Shown here: piece after piece, positions 7,777 through 9,813 of the stretch
How positions within the stretch are numbered: position 1 is the stretch's first letter
How the letters are laid out: each line of letters begins with the position of its first letter
Origin: a bacterium
Lineage (GTDB): Bacteria; UBP15; UBA6099; JAJRTR01
Direction of reading: 5' to 3'
DNA length: 9,813 nt
Assembly (NCBI GenBank): GCA_024278215.1
Contig: JAJRTR010000109.1
Location: 1 to 9,813, forward strand
Notes under the pieces: generated by a model
What the model was told of the DNA's origin: nothing
What the model saw: only the letters and a program-made list of their open reading frames with translations
Databases searched by the model: none
Position numbers and translations under genes: made by a program

Positions 7777-7894
7777 TTATCTCCAATCGTGTTAAACACT
7801 CGAAAAATGAGTAATGAGATTCTTGTGATCAGCGTCTGAACAGTATCGACCCTGGCACTGTTAAATACATTCCATTTAATTGTATTGTCAGATT

Positions 7895-7922
7895 ATGTCA
7901 TAACACTCATTTTATATGACAT
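7895..7922. promoter_or_regulatory. Operator-like inverted repeat ATGTCATA / TATGACAT
   Basis: The perfect 8-bp arms at 7895-7902 and 7915-7922 are separated by 12 bases. The right arm covers the -35 box of the promoter predicted at 7916-7944, a position where a repressor or activator could bind. The sequence TGACATGACA at 7917-7926 also occurs at 805-814 in the other intergenic repeat block. Confidence 0.3.
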
Positions 7923-7944
7923 GACAATAAGATTTGTGTATACT
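7916..7944 (+). promoter_or_regulatory. Predicted sigma70-like promoter without an obvious gene
   Basis: ATGACA (7916-7921), a 17-base spacer and TATACT (7939-7944) match the consensus at 5 of 6 positions each. Transcription would start near 7951. The next 200 bases hold no open frame with a ribosome binding site, only small hairpins: GCGC arms around 8008-8034, and ATTCTTTTC at 8046-8054 against GAAAAGGAAT at 8094-8103. It could give a small RNA or an upstream transcript of the 8340 gene. Apart from these sites, and a short palindrome GTGTTAAACAC at 7789-7799, I see nothing else in 7781-8130. Confidence 0.35.
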
Positions 7945-8130
7945 ATATTGAAAAAATCACTTTTGGCAATAGCTCTCTAAATAATATGCGTTACAACTTC
8001 AGAGAAGCGCAACGAGGGAAAATCATTTCGCGCGGCGAGCACTTTATTCTTTTCCTTTTGTGTAAGATAGTTCTGAGAATATACATAAGAATTGAAAAGG
8101 AATGCTGTGTAAACCAGCGAGATTTCGGAT

Positions 8131-8176
8131 AGAAAAAAAATATAATATTGACAAGTATTTTCGTAGGTGATAGTAT
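8131..8176 (+). promoter_or_regulatory. Strong promoter of the acidic secreted protein gene
   Basis: A perfect -35 TTGACA (8148-8153), a 17-base spacer and -10 TAGTAT (8171-8176) preceded by TG one base upstream (extended -10). Directly before the -35 is an A/T-only tract (about 8133-8147) that could serve as an UP element. The expected start of transcription is near 8183, giving an untranslated leader of about 155 bases. Confidence 0.75.
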
Positions 8177-8182
8177 ACCGGG

Positions 8183-8339
8183 CGTACAAGTATATCGCCG
8201 CTTTTCAGTAGCGAGGATGTGCTGTTACTGTAGAGGCATATCATGCGGCAAATATTCAATAATTTTTTCTCGAAGGCTTTTTACGAGCCTTATAGATAAA
8301 CAAAATACCAGAAACAGGCAGAACGAGAGGAGAGTGTTA
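8183..8339 (+). other. Long 5' leader with possible RNA structure and strong ribosome site
   Basis: The leader can form a stem closing GCCGC (8197-8201) on GCGGC (8245-8249). A small inner hairpin CGCT/AGCG and a second hairpin GGCT..AGCC near 8275-8290 are also possible. It ends with AGGAG (8328-8332), 7 bases before the ATG at 8340. I do not recognise a known riboswitch or thermometer. The structure may stabilise the message or regulate it; this is inference from base pairing only. Confidence 0.4.
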
Positions 8340-9536
8340 ATGAGAGACATCAAGATGCTGTTGGTAGTAATGTGTGCGTTTATCTTCGCCCTTGGAGTAG
8401 CTATGTTTCCCGTGGCGAGAATCGCAACAGTTGATATGGGAATCGCCATCGCCCAGGCGCAGGACGACAGTGACGCAAAAGCAGACACGACAGACAGTGC
8501 TGAAAGTGCCGAAGGCGCAACCAGCACAGAAAGCGCAGAGAGCGAAGACGACTGGGACGACTGGGACGACGAAGAAGGTGATGAAGAGGATGCTTTCGGC
8601 AACATTATGGAAACAACCTTCGCGACCATCGGTGAAGTAACAGTCGACGGCGCTACAGCCGGTTCCGATGCTAAAGTAACCGCAACAATAACCCTCGAAG
8701 ATGAAGAAGAGGAAGCCACAATTTCATCTGTCAAACTAAGCTACTCGGTCGACGGCGGCGCTGTCAGCACAGTTGACATGAGCGACAACGGCGACGGCAC
8801 ATATTCCGGTACAATCCCCGTACAGGCCTCAGGTGCTAAAGTCGAATATTACATCACAGTCACAGACTCCAACAACAATGTTACAACCGGCGCGCTTCCC
8901 GGACATGAAAATGTTGTTTCCGGTGTTGCCGACATGGACAACTCGGAAGATATCGTCGCAGACGATGCGGACCTGATTGATCTCGCAGCCGGTTATGACG
9001 ATGACTATCTCTATGTCGACTTCTCCGTTCAGGGCGCGATCAGCGGCGGAACAATTGATCCTCCGTACATTCAACTCTACGGCGTAAAAATCACAAACCC
9101 CGACACTGAACAGGGCGAAGGACTCATGGTTGGTAAACTCTGGATTTACCTCCCGCTCGCAAAAGAAAAAGAAGTTCAGGATAAATTCATGCCGATGCTT
9201 ATGGACGCAGGCAAGGAGTACATCGACCAGATCGGCCAGGAAAACATCGACAGAGTCATGCAGACTGGCATGATGGTGCTGGATATACAGAAACTTATGG
9301 GCGGCAATTTCATGGAAGGCATGCTCTTCTCCGCGGAACCTGAAGCGGATATCGACGGCGGAAAATTCTCAGGCAAAATCAAGCGTGCGGCGCTTGGCGA
9401 CAACCCGTCAGGCTACCTCCGTATCATCACGCTCACCGCAGCCAATGCTTCCATTGATTCATTCATGCCCATACCGCTGAACTGCTCCAACTTCCTCACA
9501 ATCTACACGAGCGACTACAGCTACGAAGTAAAGTAA
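8340..9536 (+). CDS. Secreted, highly acidic protein of unknown function with Ig-like domain
   Basis: The start at 8340 is fixed by AGGAG 7 bases upstream and by the signal peptide beginning right there; the frame runs further up to 8148 but that part overlaps the promoter. The 398-residue product has a basic start (MRDIK), a hydrophobic core (7-24) and a likely signal peptidase site after AQA (38-40), so it is exported. Residues 41-85 are low-complexity and acidic, peaking in SEDDWDDWDDEEGDEED (68-84). About 92-184 looks like an Ig or fibronectin-type beta-sandwich (SVKLSYSVDGG.., DNGDGTYSGTIP, VEYYITVTDSNNN). About 200-260 (DADLIDLAAGYDDDYLYVDFSV) resembles the beta segments of extracellular carbohydrate-binding or DOMON-like modules. 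The rest (275-398) has amphipathic helices with Met-rich stretches and no family I know. It is alone between a strong promoter and a terminator, so probably abundant. Possible roles are surface or periplasmic binding of cations or polymers; none is proven. Confidence 0.85.
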   Translation: MRDIKMLLVVMCAFIFALGVAMFPVARIATVDMGIAIAQAQDDSDAKADTTDSAESAEGATSTESAESEDDWDDWDDEEGDEEDAFGNIMETTFATIGEVTVDGATAGSDAKVTATITLEDEEEEATISSVKLSYSVDGGAVSTVDMSDNGDGTYSGTIPVQASGAKVEYYITVTDSNNNVTTGALPGHENVVSGVADMDNSEDIVADDADLIDLAAGYDDDYLYVDFSVQGAISGGTIDPPYIQLYGVKITNPDTEQGEGLMVGKLWIYLPLAKEKEVQDKFMPMLMDAGKEYIDQIGQENIDRVMQTGMMVLDIQKLMGGNFMEGMLFSAEPEADIDGGKFSGKIKRAALGDNPSGYLRIITLTAANASIDSFMPIPLNCSNFLTIYTSDYSYEVK

Positions 9537-9561
9537 TTGCGGGCTGAATAAAAGAAATAAT

Positions 9562-9600
9562 AAACGGCGGGAGATTTTTTTCCCGCCGTTTTTGTTTTCT
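9562..9600 (+). terminator. Rho-independent terminator
   Basis: AAACGGCGGGA (9562-9572) pairs fully with TCCCGCCGTTT (9581-9591) around an 8-base loop. The pairing runs into a T-rich tract (TTTTTGTTTTCTGTTTT from 9589). It sits 25 bases after the stop of the acidic protein gene. Confidence 0.92.
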
Positions 9601-9623
9601 GTTTTCAGAACTGATAAAAAATG

Positions 9624-9652
9624 CTGATAAACAGCTTTTTAGTCGTTATAAT
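9624..9652 (+). promoter_or_regulatory. Promoter of the right-edge transcription unit, with overlapping inverted repeat
   Basis: A perfect -10 TATAAT (9647-9652) with -35-like CTGATA (9624-9629, 4 of 6) at 17 bases. The -35 lies within an inverted repeat (A-tract, GCTG 9623-9626, ATAAA, CAGC 9632-9635, T-tract; about 9616-9640) and a repeated CTGATAAA (9611 and 9624). The repeat could be a repressor site. Transcription would start near 9659, only about 15 bases before the ATG at 9675. Confidence 0.6.
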
Positions 9653-9674
9653 AGCCCTGTAGACAGGAGTATTT

Positions 9675-9813
9675 ATGGGGCATCCGGGAATCAAGTGGGT
9701 GACCACAACATGTAGTGTAGAAAGGATAGAAAGGCGAGTTTATCGCATTCAGGACGATAACTGGAGAGAAAAAGAAAGAGAGGCCCCATTGAGAGGGCCT
9801 CTCCAGTTACCGT
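9675..9813 (+). CDS. Possible start of an unknown gene, cut by the window end
   Basis: An ATG with AGGAG (9665-9669) 5 bases upstream opens a frame that stays open for 46 codons to the window edge: MGHPGIKWVTTTCSVERIER, then RVYRIQDDNW, then an Arg/Glu-rich part ending GPLQLP. I recognise no family. Codon use is rich in AGA and AGG, unlike the upstream genes. The same bases form several hairpins, so the stretch may be a structured RNA or leader instead of, or as well as, a coding region. Confidence 0.4.
   Translation, partial: MGHPGIKWVTTTCSVERIERRVYRIQDDNWREKEREAPLRGPLQLP
9755..9812 (+). other. Competing hairpins (attenuator-like or 3' end of a small RNA)
   Basis: Arm A, CGATAACTGGAGAG (9755-9768), pairs with CTCTCCAGTTACCG (9799-9812) at 13 of 14 positions. 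Arm B, GAGAGGCCC (9778-9786), pairs perfectly with GGGCCTCTC (9795-9803). Both use bases 9799-9803, so they partly exclude each other, or stack with a bulge in the left side. Upstream in the same transcript are GTGG-GTGA-CCAC (9695-9706, a GNRA-type tetraloop hairpin) and GCGA/TCGC (9734-9746). The window ends before any T-run can be seen. Confidence 0.5.

Noticed and set aside
7595-7786. 63-codon minus-strand open frame across the foldback element
   Set aside because: It coincides with the element and its repeats, with no coding signal of its own.
7986-8132. 48-codon plus-strand open frame (MRYNFREAQRGK...) after the orphan promoter
   Set aside because: No ribosome site and no recognisable features; kept only as a weak possibility.
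8148-8339. Extension of the acidic protein by 64 residues
   Set aside because: It would start on the -35 box; the signal peptide and AGGAG fix the start at 8340.
8225-8734. 169-codon minus-strand Ser-rich open frame
   Set aside because: It mirrors the GAC/GAA-rich acidic stretch of the real gene and crosses its start and leader.

Overview
The window looks like bacterial chromosome from a Gram-negative, probably uncultured lineage. That reading rests on Shine-Dalgarno sites, sigma70-like promoters, a Rho-independent terminator, a bacterial-type IspH and a Sec-type secreted protein. Nothing in the sequence fixes the phylum. There is no CRISPR array, phage gene, transposase, tRNA or rRNA. Gene bodies have fairly even composition, and the intergenic stretches around 613-906 and 7540-8340 are more AT-rich and rich in inverted repeats.

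Layout. (1) Bases 1-612 hold the 3' part of a Gfo/Idh/MocA-type sugar oxidoreductase, cut by the window edge. (2) Bases 611-906 are an intergenic stretch bounded and filled by inverted repeats. (3) A plus-strand, operon-like run follows: a GH31 alpha-glucosidase (907-3348), ispH of the MEP isoprenoid pathway (3380-4219) and a class I SAM methyltransferase (4222-4935). The gaps are 31 and 2 bases. (4) Converging on it, with a 29-base gap, is a minus-strand gene (4965-7538) that joins in one frame a SulP anion transporter, a roughly 135-residue insert in an outward-facing loop, a STAS domain and a complete two-component receiver (REC) domain. (5) Bases 7539-8339 are non-coding. They hold a 178-bp MITE-like foldback element with a 4-bp target duplication, a predicted promoter with an operator-like repeat and no clear gene behind it, and a near-consensus promoter with an AT-rich upstream tract. 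(6) That last promoter drives a single gene (8340-9536) for a secreted, very acidic protein of unknown function, closed by a strong terminator. (7) At the right edge a new promoter starts a transcript that is either the 5' end of a gene or a structured RNA with competing hairpins.

How the genes relate. The first two genes suggest sugar or glycan breakdown. IspH and the methyltransferase are housekeeping-like and probably share the GH31 transcript for positional rather than pathway reasons. The transporter-receiver fusion is the most unusual item: it places a phosphorylatable switch on the cytoplasmic tail of an anion transporter. The acidic exported protein has the signals of a highly expressed monocistronic gene.
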